In this document: in pieces, positions 9,562 through 18,116 of the stretch
How the letters are laid out: each line of letters starts with the position of its first letter
Numbering within the stretch: the first letter of the stretch is position 1
NCBI RefSeq assembly: GCF_003123725.1
Contig: NZ_QETA01000001.1
Location: forward strand, 558,001 to 622,000
Reading direction: 5' to 3'
Source of the DNA: Corticimicrobacter populi
Lineage (GTDB): Bacteria > Pseudomonadota > Gammaproteobacteria > Burkholderiales > Burkholderiaceae_B
DNA: 64,000 bases
The notes under the pieces: generated by a model
What the model was told of the DNA's origin: nothing
Database searches by the model: none
What the model saw: the letters and a program-made list of their open reading frames with translations, nothing else
Made by a program: the position numbers and the translations under genes

Positions 9562-10590
9562 ATGAACATGTCCGAATACCAGACTGTCCAGGAAACCCTG
9601 CGCCGTACGCCTGCCACCTGGCTGGTGACCGGCTGCGCCGGTTTCATCGGCTCCAACCTGATCGAAACCCTGCTGCGTCTTGACCAGCAGGTCGTTGGCC
9701 TTGACAACTTCGCGACCGGGCACCAGCACAACCTCGATGAGGTGCAGGCGCAGGTAGGGCCCGAGCGTTGGGCGCGCTTTCGTTTCATCGAAGGTGATAT
9801 CCGTGATCTCGAAACCTGCCGTCACGCCCTGAAAGGCGTTCGTCATGTGCTGCATCAGGCTGCGCTGGGCTCGGTGCCCCGTTCGCTGAATGATCCGATT
9901 ACCAGCAATGACGTCAATGTGTCCGGCTTTCTCAACATGTTGACGGCCGCACGCGATGAGAAGGTGGCTTCGTTTGTGTACGCTGCCTCGAGTTCGACCT
10001 ATGGCGATCATCCCGGATTGCCCAAGGTCGAGGATACGATAGGCCGGCCGCTGTCTCCTTATGCCGTGACCAAGTTCGTCAACGAACTGTATGGTGACGT
10101 GTATGCACGTGCCTACGGCTTTTCCAGCACGGGCTTGCGCTATTTCAACGTCTTCGGCAAGCGTCAGGATCCGGACGGTGCCTATGCTGCAGTGATTCCC
10201 AAGTGGATCTCGGCCATGATTCAGGGTCAGGTCGTGCGTATCAATGGCGATGGCGAAACCAGCCGCGATTTCTGCTTCGTCGAGAATGCGGTGCAGGCCA
10301 ATCTGCTGGCATCCGTCAAGCAGGCCCAGGGTGAACACCAGGTCTATAACGTGGCGGTCAATGCGCGCACTACGCTCAATACCCTGTACGAGCAGTTGGT
10401 GGAAGTCCTTGCGCTCAATGGGGTGCAGGTCACAGCACGTCCCGAGCACGGTGATTTTCGGGCGGGCGATGTACGCCACTCCCAGGCCGATATCGGCAAG
10501 GCGGCGGCAGCATTGGGCTTTGCGCCAACCCATACCCTGCGTCAGGGGCTGGAAGTGGCCATGCCCTGGTATCTCGACTTCCTGCGCTGA
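9562..10590 (+). CDS. tviC: UDP-N-acetylhexosamine 4-epimerase, TviC/WbpP-like (SDR family)
   Basis: 342 residues from ATG 9562; ATG 9568 is equally well spaced from the GGAG at 9554. It is an extended short-chain dehydrogenase with the NAD motif [12 protein letters not shown] near the N-terminus, the catalytic serine in [10 protein letters not shown] and the YxxxK pair YAVTK. It ends with a typical substrate-binding half ([33 protein letters not shown]). WbpP/TviC enzymes interconvert UDP-GlcNAc(A) and UDP-GalNAc(A). It follows tviB by 16 bases and the flippase gene begins two bases after its stop, so these genes are tightly coupled. Confidence 0.92.
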   Translation: MNMSEYQTVQETLRRTPATWLVTGCAGFIGSNLIETLLRLDQQVVGLDNFATGHQHNLDEVQAQVGPERWARFRFIEGDIRDLETCRHALKGVRHVLHQAALGSVPRSLNDPITSNDVNVSGFLNMLTAARDEKVASFVYAASSSTYGDHPGLPKVEDTIGRPLSPYAVTKFVNELYGDVYARAYGFSSTGLRYFNVFGKRQDPDGAYAAVIPKWISAMIQGQVVRINGDGETSRDFCFVENAVQANLLASVKQAQGEHQVYNVAVNARTTLNTLYEQLVEVLALNGVQVTARPEHGDFRAGDVRHSQADIGKAAAALGFAPTHTLRQGLEVAMPWYLDFLR

Positions 10591-10592
10591 AC

Positions 10593-11945
10593 TTGAAGCG
10601 TCTCCTCAACCGGCTTGGGCGGCTTGACGGCGATCATCGCAGGATCGCCCTGGGAGCCGCCCGGGTCGCCTTTTTTCTGATCATCGGCAAGCTGGCTGGG
10701 GCCTTCAAGGAAATGGCCGTGGCGTATCGCTACGGCATCAGCGATGTGGTGGATGCCTACCAGTTCACCATGACATTCGCGACCTGGGTGCCCGTGACGC
10801 TGGTGGGGGTGCTGTCGGTGGTGCTGATTCCTGTGCTGGTTCGGCTGCGCAAGGACGAGCACCGCCAGAATGTCCGGTTTCTGGGCGAATTGCAGACACT
10901 CGCCTGGTGGTTGGGGTTGGCCCTGGCGGCCTTGATCATCCTGGCTTGGCCCTGGGTGCTGCAGGGGCCCGGTGCGGCGCTCGATGCCGAGACGATGGCC
11001 TATGCCCGGGAGCTGGCCTGGGGTTTTGCCCCGGTGGCGCTGTTCACGGTATTGGCAGGAGTCAGTGCGGCACGCCTGCGGGCCCGCGAGCGACATGTGA
11101 ATACGCTGCTCGACAGCGTGCCGGCTCTGGTCATTCTGGTCTGGGTGATGCTGGCCGGTCCGGATGCAGGAATCACACCGTTGCTGTGGGGCACTGTGTC
11201 GGGATTTGCCGTGCAGTGCATCTGGCTGCAGTGGCTGGCCGCGCGTGCCGATAATGGCATCTGGGGAGCGCCCACCTGGGGCCTGGGTTCGCCATATTGG
11301 CATGGCATGGCGCAGGCACTGGGTATCATGATGATCGGCCAACTGGTGATGAGCCTGGTAGGGCCGATTGACCAGTACACAGCCGCACGACTGTCCGGCA
11401 ATGCCAACGCCACATTGGGTTATGCCGCCCGTCTGCTGTCGCTGCTGCTGGGTATCGGTGCCATGTCGGTGGGGCGGGCCGCGTTGCCGGTGCTGTCCGA
11501 GGTCCAGAGCCGCGGTGAGCCGGCACGGGCCCGGCAGATGGCACTCAAATGGTCGATGGCCATGGCGGGCATCGGGGTTGTCGCAGTCGCCGTGGGTTGG
11601 TGGCTTGCACCGTGGGGGGTTGCCCTGATTTTCGAACGTGGTGCCTTCGGGCCGGAGGATACCCAGGCCGTTGCGCAGGTTCTGCGCTGGGGCATGCTGC
11701 AATTGCCTTTCTATTTTGGCGTGCTGGTGCTGGTGCAATTGCTGGCCAGTCAGAAGCGCTATCGCATCATGGCAACCATTGCCGTCATGAACTTTGCCGT
11801 CAAGGCGCTCATGAACTATCTGCTGGCACCCGTGATGGGCGTGGCAGGCATCATGCTGGCCACCAGTCTGATGTACCTGTCCTCCTACCTGTGTTATTTC
11901 TTCGTGGCTTCCCGGCCTTATCGTGCGCATGACCAGACTGCCTGA
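10593..11945 (+). CDS. MurJ/MviN-like polyprenol-linked oligosaccharide flippase
   Basis: 450 residues beginning at TTG 10593; no ATG is near. It is very hydrophobic, with about 12-14 predicted membrane helices. Segments such as FFLIIGKLAGAFKEMAVAYRYG and FERGAFGPEDT match the MviN/MurJ branch of the MOP superfamily, which flips lipid-linked glycans across the inner membrane. Its place between nucleotide-sugar enzymes and glycosyltransferases suggests it exports the polysaccharide repeat unit made here. It is therefore unlikely to be the essential lipid II flippase, which is normally encoded elsewhere. The start of the next gene overlaps its end. Confidence 0.85.
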   Translation: MKRLLNRLGRLDGDHRRIALGAARVAFFLIIGKLAGAFKEMAVAYRYGISDVVDAYQFTMTFATWVPVTLVGVLSVVLIPVLVRLRKDEHRQNVRFLGELQTLAWWLGLALAALIILAWPWVLQGPGAALDAETMAYARELAWGFAPVALFTVLAGVSAARLRARERHVNTLLDSVPALVILVWVMLAGPDAGITPLLWGTVSGFAVQCIWLQWLAARADNGIWGAPTWGLGSPYWHGMAQALGIMMIGQLVMSLVGPIDQYTAARLSGNANATLGYAARLLSLLLGIGAMSVGRAALPVLSEVQSRGEPARARQMALKWSMAMAGIGVVAVAVGWWLAPWGVALIFERGAFGPEDTQAVAQVLRWGMLQLPFYFGVLVLVQLLASQKRYRIMATIAVMNFAVKALMNYLLAPVMGVAGIMLATSLMYLSSYLCYFFVASRPYRAHDQTA

Positions 11946-13092
11946 TTCTTCCCTGCATATCCTGATCGTCATCTACTCGCTGCGTGGTGGCGGGGCCGAA
12001 CGGGTGGCCGTCGATCTCAGCCGTGAATGGCTGCAGGCAGGACATCGCGTGACGCTGGTCAGCCGCATGGATGACAGCCATGATGCCTACGCACTGGCTC
12101 CGGGCGTGAAGCGCATCATCCTGGATCATGACGCGGCAAGCCGTGCAACCGGTGCATGGCATGGGCTGGTGGCCCTGGTCAGGCGGATTGCCCGCCTGCG
12201 GGCGATCATCCGGCAGGAATGTCCGGATATCGTGCTGGGCATGATGAGCACATCTTCCATGCTGGCTATCCTCGCTGCGCGTGGACTGCCCTGCAAGGTG
12301 ATCGCGACCGAGCATACCCATCCTCCAGCCCAGCGCATGGGACGGCTGTGGCGCTGGCTGCGGCGCAAGACCTATCCCCATGCGGCTGCAGTGGTGGCCT
12401 TGACGCGGGATACGGCAAGCTGGCTGCGCGAACAGATCCCGGGCGCACAGCTGGCGGTCATCCCGAACGCCGTGCACTGGCCCCTGCCCATGACGGATGC
12501 AGGGCGTGCTGAAGTACATGCCAGCCGACCGAATCTGCTGTTGGGTGTCGGGCGTCTGCACCCCATCAAGGGATTCGATGTTCTGGTCGAAGCATTTGCG
12601 CGCGTTGCGGATCGCCATCCCGATTGGTGCCTCACTATCCTGGGTGAAGGGCCACAGCGTCGCACGCTCGAGCAGCAGATTGACCACCACGGCCTGCAGG
12701 ATCGCATCAGCCTGCCGGGGCGCACCGACCATGTCGGCGACTGGTATGCCAGGGCACAGTTGTATGTGCTGAGTTCACATACGGAAGGCCTGTCGAATAC
12801 GCTGCTTGAGGCCATGGCCAGCGGTTGCCCGGTTGTGGCCTTTGATTGTGAGACCGGGCCGCGGGAAATCATCCGGCCAGACCTGGATGGCCGGATGGTG
12901 CTGCCGGTGGGTGATGCCGCTGCGCTGGCAGACGCGCTCGACACGCTGATGGCAAGTCCCGAGATGCGGGCACAATTCTCTGAACAGGCTATCGACGTTC
13001 GGGAACGCTTTGCCATGCCCAGGATATTGGCGCAATGGCAGGCACTGTTCGATCAGGTCCTGAAGCGCCGGACATCGGGAGGAAAGGCTTGA
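11929..13092 (+). CDS. GT4-family glycosyltransferase
   Basis: 387 residues from ATG 11929 (GTG 11923 is an alternative); it overlaps the flippase gene by 17 bases. It has a GT-B fold retaining glycosyltransferase layout: an N-terminal half beginning IYSLRGGGAERVAVDLSREW and a C-terminal nucleotide-sugar domain containing GVGRLHPIKGFDVLVEAF, LGEGPQR and the ELLEAMASG-like EGLSNTLLEAMASGCPVVAFDC. Its N-terminus closely resembles that of the first module of the next protein (GGGAERVA), which suggests an old tandem duplication. The donor and acceptor sugars are unknown; it probably adds one residue of the surface glycan repeat. Confidence 0.9.
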   Translation: MTRLPDSSLHILIVIYSLRGGGAERVAVDLSREWLQAGHRVTLVSRMDDSHDAYALAPGVKRIILDHDAASRATGAWHGLVALVRRIARLRAIIRQECPDIVLGMMSTSSMLAILAARGLPCKVIATEHTHPPAQRMGRLWRWLRRKTYPHAAAVVALTRDTASWLREQIPGAQLAVIPNAVHWPLPMTDAGRAEVHASRPNLLLGVGRLHPIKGFDVLVEAFARVADRHPDWCLTILGEGPQRRTLEQQIDHHGLQDRISLPGRTDHVGDWYARAQLYVLSSHTEGLSNTLLEAMASGCPVVAFDCETGPREIIRPDLDGRMVLPVGDAAALADALDTLMASPEMRAQFSEQAIDVRERFAMPRILAQWQALFDQVLKRRTSGGKA

Positions 13093-16000
13093 TGAAGATA
13101 CTGCTGCTGGTGAGTTCCATGCATGGCGGCGGGGCGGAACGGGTTGCCGCGACGCTGGCAGGCGCATGGGCGACGCGCGGAGATCGCGTGACGCTGATGC
13201 CGACCTATTCTGCGCGTGGCGAATGCGCCTATACCCTGTCGCCACAGGTCGAAACGGTCTGGCTGGCAGATCTGGTCGAGCAGTCCGGAAAGCGGGCCAG
13301 TCTCTGGAATCGGGGGCGGTGCCTGCGTCAGTTCGTGCAGGATCGTCAACCCGATGTGATCGTTTCCTTTCTGACCAATGTCAATGTCGTGGCGTTGATG
13401 GCGACCTGGGGCCTGAAGGTACCGGTGATCGTCTGTGAGCGTACCAATCCGGCATTCGCCACCAACCTGGAAAGGCGTCTGCGCTGGTTGCGACGCTGGC
13501 TGTATCCGCGCGCGGATGTCGTGACGGTGCAGACCCAGGACAGTATTCCGACGTTTCACAAGATGGTGCCTGGCATGCAGCAGTTGCATGCCATTCCCAA
13601 TCCCCTGCCGGATGGCATTCCCGTCAAGCGATCTGGTGTGGACGACGCTGACATGCCAGGGCGTCGCCGGCTGGTGGCCATGGGGCGCTTTGCGCCCGTC
13701 AAACAGTTTGACCTGCTCATCCGCGTGTTTGCGCGACTGGCACCAGAGCATCCCGACTGGGATCTGTATCTGTGGGGCGAAGGACCCCAGCGCAGGGCGC
13801 TCGAAGACCAGATCGCACGCGATGATCTGATCGGCCGTGTCTTGCTGCCAGGACGGACGCGCCAGCCCTGGCATGAACTGGCAGCGGCAGATGCGTTCGT
13901 GTTGACATCTGCCGTGGAGGGATTCCCGAACGCACTGCTGGAGGCGATGGCGGCAGGGCTGCCAGTGGTCAGTTTCGATTGCCCGAGTGGTCCGGCAGAT
14001 TTGACGGACCATGGGCAGGACGGCCTGCTGGTACCGCCGCAGGACGAAGACGCCCTCTATGCCGCATTGCACCGCTTGATGGGAGATGATGCGTTGCGTG
14101 CCCGGCTGGGGGTCCAGGGGATGCGATCCGTGCGGACTCGTTATGCGTTGCCGGCTGTGTTGACACAATGGGATCGACTTTTCGGGCTGGCAGGTGTGTC
14201 CGCCGGCGTGCAGCCCGTTGATGCAGGGCTGGTTGCGCCGGCGCAGATGGCGAGCGTGACATCGGCAGTGCAGCGGGCAGCACGTCCGGTAGTACCGATC
14301 AAAGTTTTGCACATCATTTCCGGATTGGGGCAGGGTGGGGCCGAGGCTGTGCTGTTTCGCCTGACAACTTCACCTGGCATGGACCCTGCAGTGCAGCAGG
14401 AGGTGCTGTCGATGACGGATGAGGGCGTGTACGGTGAACGCATGCGTGCGGCAGGTATCCGTGTTCACACTCTCGGCATGCAGTCTGGAAAGATGGGATG
14501 GCGTGATTTCCAGGCATTGCGACGACGTATCGAATTCATCGCGCCTGATGTCGTCCAGACCTGGATGTATCACGCCAACCTGGCGGGCGGGCTGGCCGCA
14601 CGCCTGTGTGGCATCCGGGCCGTGGCCTGGGGGATCCGCAATGCCGGCACCAATCTGTCCCTGATCAGTCGTTCGGCCCGCCTGACTTTGCGCCTGGGTG
14701 CCTGGCTGTCCGGGCTGTTGCCTGCTGTCACGGTCAGTTGTGCCGAGGATGCGGCCCAGCGGCATATCGCGCTGGGTTATCGGCGTGACCGGATGCAGGT
14801 CATCGCAAATGGCTATGATCTGAGTCGTTTCTCTCCTGATCCCGATGCGGGGCTGGCCCAGCGTCGGCGCTGGAACGTAGACAGCAGCATGACTTTGCTG
14901 GCTTGCGTGGCACGCTGGGACCCGCTCAAGGACCATGCCAATCTCATCCGTGCCCTGGCCAGGGTGCGCGGCACTGCCCAGCGGCCTTTCCGGTGTGCGC
15001 TCGTCGGGCGCGGCATGACGCCTGAAAATGCCGAGTTGATGGCGCTGATACGTGCCGAGGGTATGGAGGACTGGGTACTGCCCCTGGGGCCGACCGATGA
15101 TGTCGCCGCCGTCATGAATGCGGCCGATATTCATGTGTTGTCGAGCCGTGCCGAAGGCTTTCCGAACGTAGTCGCCGAGGCCATGGCCTGCGGCACCCCA
15201 TGTGTGGTGACGGATGTCGGTGATGCCGCCTTGATTGTTGGTGACACCGGTTGGGTGGCCGCTCCGGAAAGTGCCGAGGCGCTGGCCGATGCCGTACGTC
15301 ATGCCTTGGCTGTGGCACGCGACCCCCTGGAGTTGCGGGCGCGGGCCGCCGCTGCTCGCACCCGGGTCCAGAGCCGCTTCGGCCTGCATGTCATGCAGGA
15401 AGCCTATGACCGCCTTTGGCGCGGCTTGCCGATGCGACGTCAAACTCGGACCGGGCGTTTGCTGATGGTGGTCAACAATCCAGCCTTTTTCCTGTCGCAC
15501 CGTTTGCCGCTGGCACAAGGTGCGCAGGCGGCGGGCTATGAAGTGCATGTGGCGACCATGGCCGGGCCGGCAGTCGAGCAAATCCGGCAACTGGGCTTTG
15601 TCCATCATGCCATTCCCATGAGCCGCAGTGGCCGGCGTCCCTGGGAGGAAGTCCGTACCGTGTGGGCACTCTATCGCCTGATGCGCCGCCTGCGACCGGA
15701 TGTGGCTCACCTTGTGACTATCAAGCCGGTGCTTTATGGCGGGCTGGTGGCCCGCTGGCTGAAAGTGCCGCGCGTAGTGGCAGCCGTTTCGGGATTGGGC
15801 TTTGTGTTCGTGGATGATGGTCAGGCGACACGCCGTTTGCGGCGGCTGGTGACGATGCTTTATCGGCTGGCATTGCGACAGCCCCGTGCCCGTGTCATCT
15901 TCCAGAACGCTGCGGATCGTGATGTGTTGCTGGAGCAGGATGTCGTTCTGCCGGAGCAGGCACGCCTGATCCGGGGTTCGGGGGTCGATCTGGCTGCCTA

Positions 16001-16565
16001 CGTCGCCGTGGACGAGCCTGAGACGCCGCCGTTGACCGTGGTCATGGCGGCCCGACTGCTGCGAGACAAGGGCGTGCAGGAATATATCGAGGCCGCTGCT
16101 CAGGTGCGCAGCCGGATAGATGGAATACGTTTCGTGCTGGCCGGGTCTCCCGATCCGGGCAATCCGGCCTCGGTGGATGCTGCGATGCTGGCGGCCTGGA
16201 ATGCCGCCGGGCATGTCGATTACATGGGCGAGTGCAATGATGTGGCGGCACTCTATGCCCAGTCACATATCGTGGTCTTGCCTTCCTGGCGGGAAGGCTT
16301 GCCGCGCAGTCTGGTCGAGGCTGCGGCATGTGGCCGTGCCGTGGTGACGACGGATGTACCGGGTTGCCGCGATGCCATCGAGCCGGGGGAAACCGGACTG
16401 CTGGTGCCGGCGCGTGATGCCGGTGCGCTGGCCCAGGCTATCCTGCAACTTACTGAAGACAGTGCGTTGCGCCATCGCCTGGGGCGGGCCGGCCGGGAAC
16501 TGGCAGAACGGGAGTTCGATATCGACTGCGTCGTGCAGGCACACCTGGATATCTACGCCGAGTAG
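13092..16565 (+). CDS. Triple glycosyltransferase: three GT4 modules in one polypeptide
   Basis: 1157 residues, about three times a normal GT4 enzyme, starting at ATG 13092 (ATGA overlap with the preceding stop). Module 1 (about 1-383) begins SSMHGGGAERVAATLAGAW and ends in an EGFPNALLEAMAAG donor-binding motif. After a roughly 20-residue linker, module 2 (about 403-780) begins VLHIISGLGQGGAEAVLF and has EGFPNVVAEAMACGTP. Module 3 (about 786-1157) begins LLMVVNNPAFFLSHRLPL, resembling single glycosyltransferases of O-antigen loci, and has REGLPRSLVEAAACG. All three keep the glutamate-containing donor-site motif, so all may be active. A single open frame without internal stops links them. An in-frame ATG at 15432 could start module 3 alone. 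I infer that it adds three consecutive sugars of the repeat unit. Confidence 0.9.
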   Translation: MKILLLVSSMHGGGAERVAATLAGAWATRGDRVTLMPTYSARGECAYTLSPQVETVWLADLVEQSGKRASLWNRGRCLRQFVQDRQPDVIVSFLTNVNVVALMATWGLKVPVIVCERTNPAFATNLERRLRWLRRWLYPRADVVTVQTQDSIPTFHKMVPGMQQLHAIPNPLPDGIPVKRSGVDDADMPGRRRLVAMGRFAPVKQFDLLIRVFARLAPEHPDWDLYLWGEGPQRRALEDQIARDDLIGRVLLPGRTRQPWHELAAADAFVLTSAVEGFPNALLEAMAAGLPVVSFDCPSGPADLTDHGQDGLLVPPQDEDALYAALHRLMGDDALRARLGVQGMRSVRTRYALPAVLTQWDRLFGLAGVSAGVQPVDAGLVAPAQMASVTSAVQRAARPVVPIKVLHIISGLGQGGAEAVLFRLTTSPGMDPAVQQEVLSMTDEGVYGERMRAAGIRVHTLGMQSGKMGWRDFQALRRRIEFIAPDVVQTWMYHANLAGGLAARLCGIRAVAWGIRNAGTNLSLISRSARLTLRLGAWLSGLLPAVTVSCAEDAAQRHIALGYRRDRMQVIANGYDLSRFSPDPDAGLAQRRRWNVDSSMTLLACVARWDPLKDHANLIRALARVRGTAQRPFRCALVGRGMTPENAELMALIRAEGMEDWVLPLGPTDDVAAVMNAADIHVLSSRAEGFPNVVAEAMACGTPCVVTDVGDAALIVGDTGWVAAPESAEALADAVRHALAVARDPLELRARAAAARTRVQSRFGLHVMQEAYDRLWRGLPMRRQTRTGRLLMVVNNPAFFLSHRLPLAQGAQAAGYEVHVATMAGPAVEQIRQLGFVHHAIPMSRSGRRPWEEVRTVWALYRLMRRLRPDVAHLVTIKPVLYGGLVARWLKVPRVVAAVSGLGFVFVDDGQATRRLRRLVTMLYRLALRQPRARVIFQNAADRDVLLEQDVVLPEQARLIRGSGVDLAAYVAVDEPETPPLTVVMAARLLRDKGVQEYIEAAAQVRSRIDGIRFVLAGSPDPGNPASVDAAMLAAWNAAGHVDYMGECNDVAALYAQSHIVVLPSWREGLPRSLVEAAACGRAVVTTDVPGCRDAIEPGETGLLVPARDAGALAQAILQLTEDSALRHRLGRAGRELAEREFDIDCVVQAHLDIYAE

Positions 16566-16593
16566 CAATTAAGAGGGACTGGTAAAGTCTGCG

Positions 16594-16622
16594 TGTCGTG
16601 CCGGACGTTGTCTGGTACGACA
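16594..16622. terminator. Strong hairpin between convergent genes, possible bidirectional terminator
   Basis: TGTCGTGCCGGAC (16594-16606) pairs with GTCTGGTACGACA (16610-16622) around a GTT loop, with only G-T wobbles as imperfections. It lies between the convergent glycosyltransferase and phosphomannomutase genes. There is no immediate T-run on the plus strand (six T residues occur about 20 bases later), so it may be a Rho-dependent or attenuating structure rather than a standard terminator. Confidence 0.5.
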
Positions 16623-16652
16623 CTGATCTTGTCTCGGCCGTGATTTTTTGAA

Positions 16653-18044
16653 TCAGAACGGCAGTATCGCATCAGGCTTCTGCTGCAGGATCTGCGCCCT
16701 GAACTCCCCTTGGATACGGGCGAGTGCTTCCGGTGTATCGGCCTCGAAGCGCAGTACGATCACCGGAGTAGTATTGGACGCCCGCGCCAGGCCGAAGCCG
16801 TCTGCATATTCGGCGCGAATGCCGTCGATATCGATCAGTCGCTCGGCCGTGTCGAAGCGGGCATTGCGTTGCAGGGCCGCGATCAGTTCGAAGGGCTCGC
16901 CTTCGCGCAGTTCAAGCTTGAGTTCAGGGGTGGAAGGCGATTGCGGCAATGCTTCCAGCGTGGTGCTGGCATCTTCGCTGCGGGCAAGGATTTCGAGCAG
17001 TCGTGTGCCAGCATAGAGACCATCGTCGAAACCGTACCAGCGTTCCTTGAAAAAAACATGGCCACTCATCTCGCCAGCCAGCGGAGCCCCCGTTTCGGCC
17101 AGTTTTGACTTGATCAGGGAATGTCCGGTACGCCACATCAGTGGCTGACCACCGGCCTGCGCGACGGCCAGGCCGACATGCCGGCTGCACTTCACGTCGT
17201 AGATGATTTCAGAGCCAGGGCAGCGTGACAGCACATCGCGGGCGAACAGAATCAGTTGTCGGTCGGGCCAGATGATCTGGCCATTGCGCGTGACGACGCC
17301 CAGGCGGTCTGCATCGCCATCAAAGGCCAGGCCCAGTTCGCAATCCGTGGACTGGACATGGCGGATCAGGTCCTGCAGGTTGCCAGGGTCGGCGGGATCA
17401 GGATGGTGGTTGGGAAAGCTGCCATCGACTTCGCAGAACAGGGTGTCGACTTCACAGCCCAGCGCCCTGAACAGCAATGGCGCAATGTCGCCACCGATGC
17501 CGTTGCCACAGTCGATGGCGATTTTCATCGGACGTTCAAGACGGATGTCACCGGCGATGCGTGCGATGTATTCGGGCATGATGTCCAATGTATGGCGCTG
17601 CCCATGCTGCATGGCAGGCAGGGATTCGGATATTGCCTGCATGGCGTCACGCAGTTCGAGAATGTCCTGGCCGTGCAGCGTGCTGCCCCCCATCATCATC
17701 TTGAAACCGTTGTAGCGCGGTGGATTGTGGCTGCCGGTAATGGCCACGCCGGATCCTGTCTGCAAAATGTGTGCTGCAAAATAGACCAATGGCGTCGGGA
17801 CACGACCGAGGTCCACCACGTCAATGCCCGATTCGAGCAAACCTTGCTGAAGCGCTGCAGACAGCTCAGGGCCGCTGTCCCTGCCATCACAGCCCACGAC
17901 CAGTGCCGTGACGCCTGCAGCGCGCGCGCGTGCCGCCAGGGCGTTTCCCAACCGACGTGCGAAGTCAGGGTTGAGCTGGTCGGGTACGGTGCCGCGGATG
18001 TCGTAGGCCTTGAAAACTGCGTCGGGAAGTGAATGGGTGGTCAT
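16653..18044 (-). CDS. Phosphomannomutase/phosphoglucomutase (AlgC/ManB type)
   Basis: 463 residues, the typical AlgC size. It interconverts hexose 6- and 1-phosphates (mannose and glucose), feeding nucleotide-sugar synthesis for polysaccharides and lipopolysaccharide. It begins with FKAYDIRGTVPDQL. The phosphoserine loop TGSHNPP has the active serine at residue 105. The magnesium motif DGDADR and the sugar-binding GEMSGHVFF are also present. The start is the ATG at 18044; the same frame stays open far upstream through the antisense strand of the M48 protease gene, but that extension has no family similarity. It is convergent with the glycosyltransferase gene and divergent from the protease. 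Confidence 0.94.
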   Translation of the reverse strand: MTTHSLPDAVFKAYDIRGTVPDQLNPDFARRLGNALAARARAAGVTALVVGCDGRDSGPELSAALQQGLLESGIDVVDLGRVPTPLVYFAAHILQTGSGVAITGSHNPPRYNGFKMMMGGSTLHGQDILELRDAMQAISESLPAMQHGQRHTLDIMPEYIARIAGDIRLERPMKIAIDCGNGIGGDIAPLLFRALGCEVDTLFCEVDGSFPNHHPDPADPGNLQDLIRHVQSTDCELGLAFDGDADRLGVVTRNGQIIWPDRQLILFARDVLSRCPGSEIIYDVKCSRHVGLAVAQAGGQPLMWRTGHSLIKSKLAETGAPLAGEMSGHVFFKERWYGFDDGLYAGTRLLEILARSEDASTTLEALPQSPSTPELKLELREGEPFELIAALQRNARFDTAERLIDIDGIRAEYADGFGLARASNTTPVIVLRFEADTPEALARIQGEFRAQILQQKPDAILPF

Positions 18045-18116
18045 GTTCTGTCCTGGCTGCACCGTGGCTGTACAAATATGAATGTGTCCTGATTCGGCCC
18101 ATTGTAGAATAGCCGG

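Noticed and set aside
14370-16214. 614-codon minus-strand frame inside the triple glycosyltransferase gene
   Set aside because: Antisense shadow; His/Gln/Arg-rich with no recognisable domain, while the plus strand encodes three clear GT4 modules.
17696-17890. Possible mobile element or repeat near the mutase
   Set aside because: No terminal inverted repeats, target duplications or transposase motifs were seen here or anywhere in the window.
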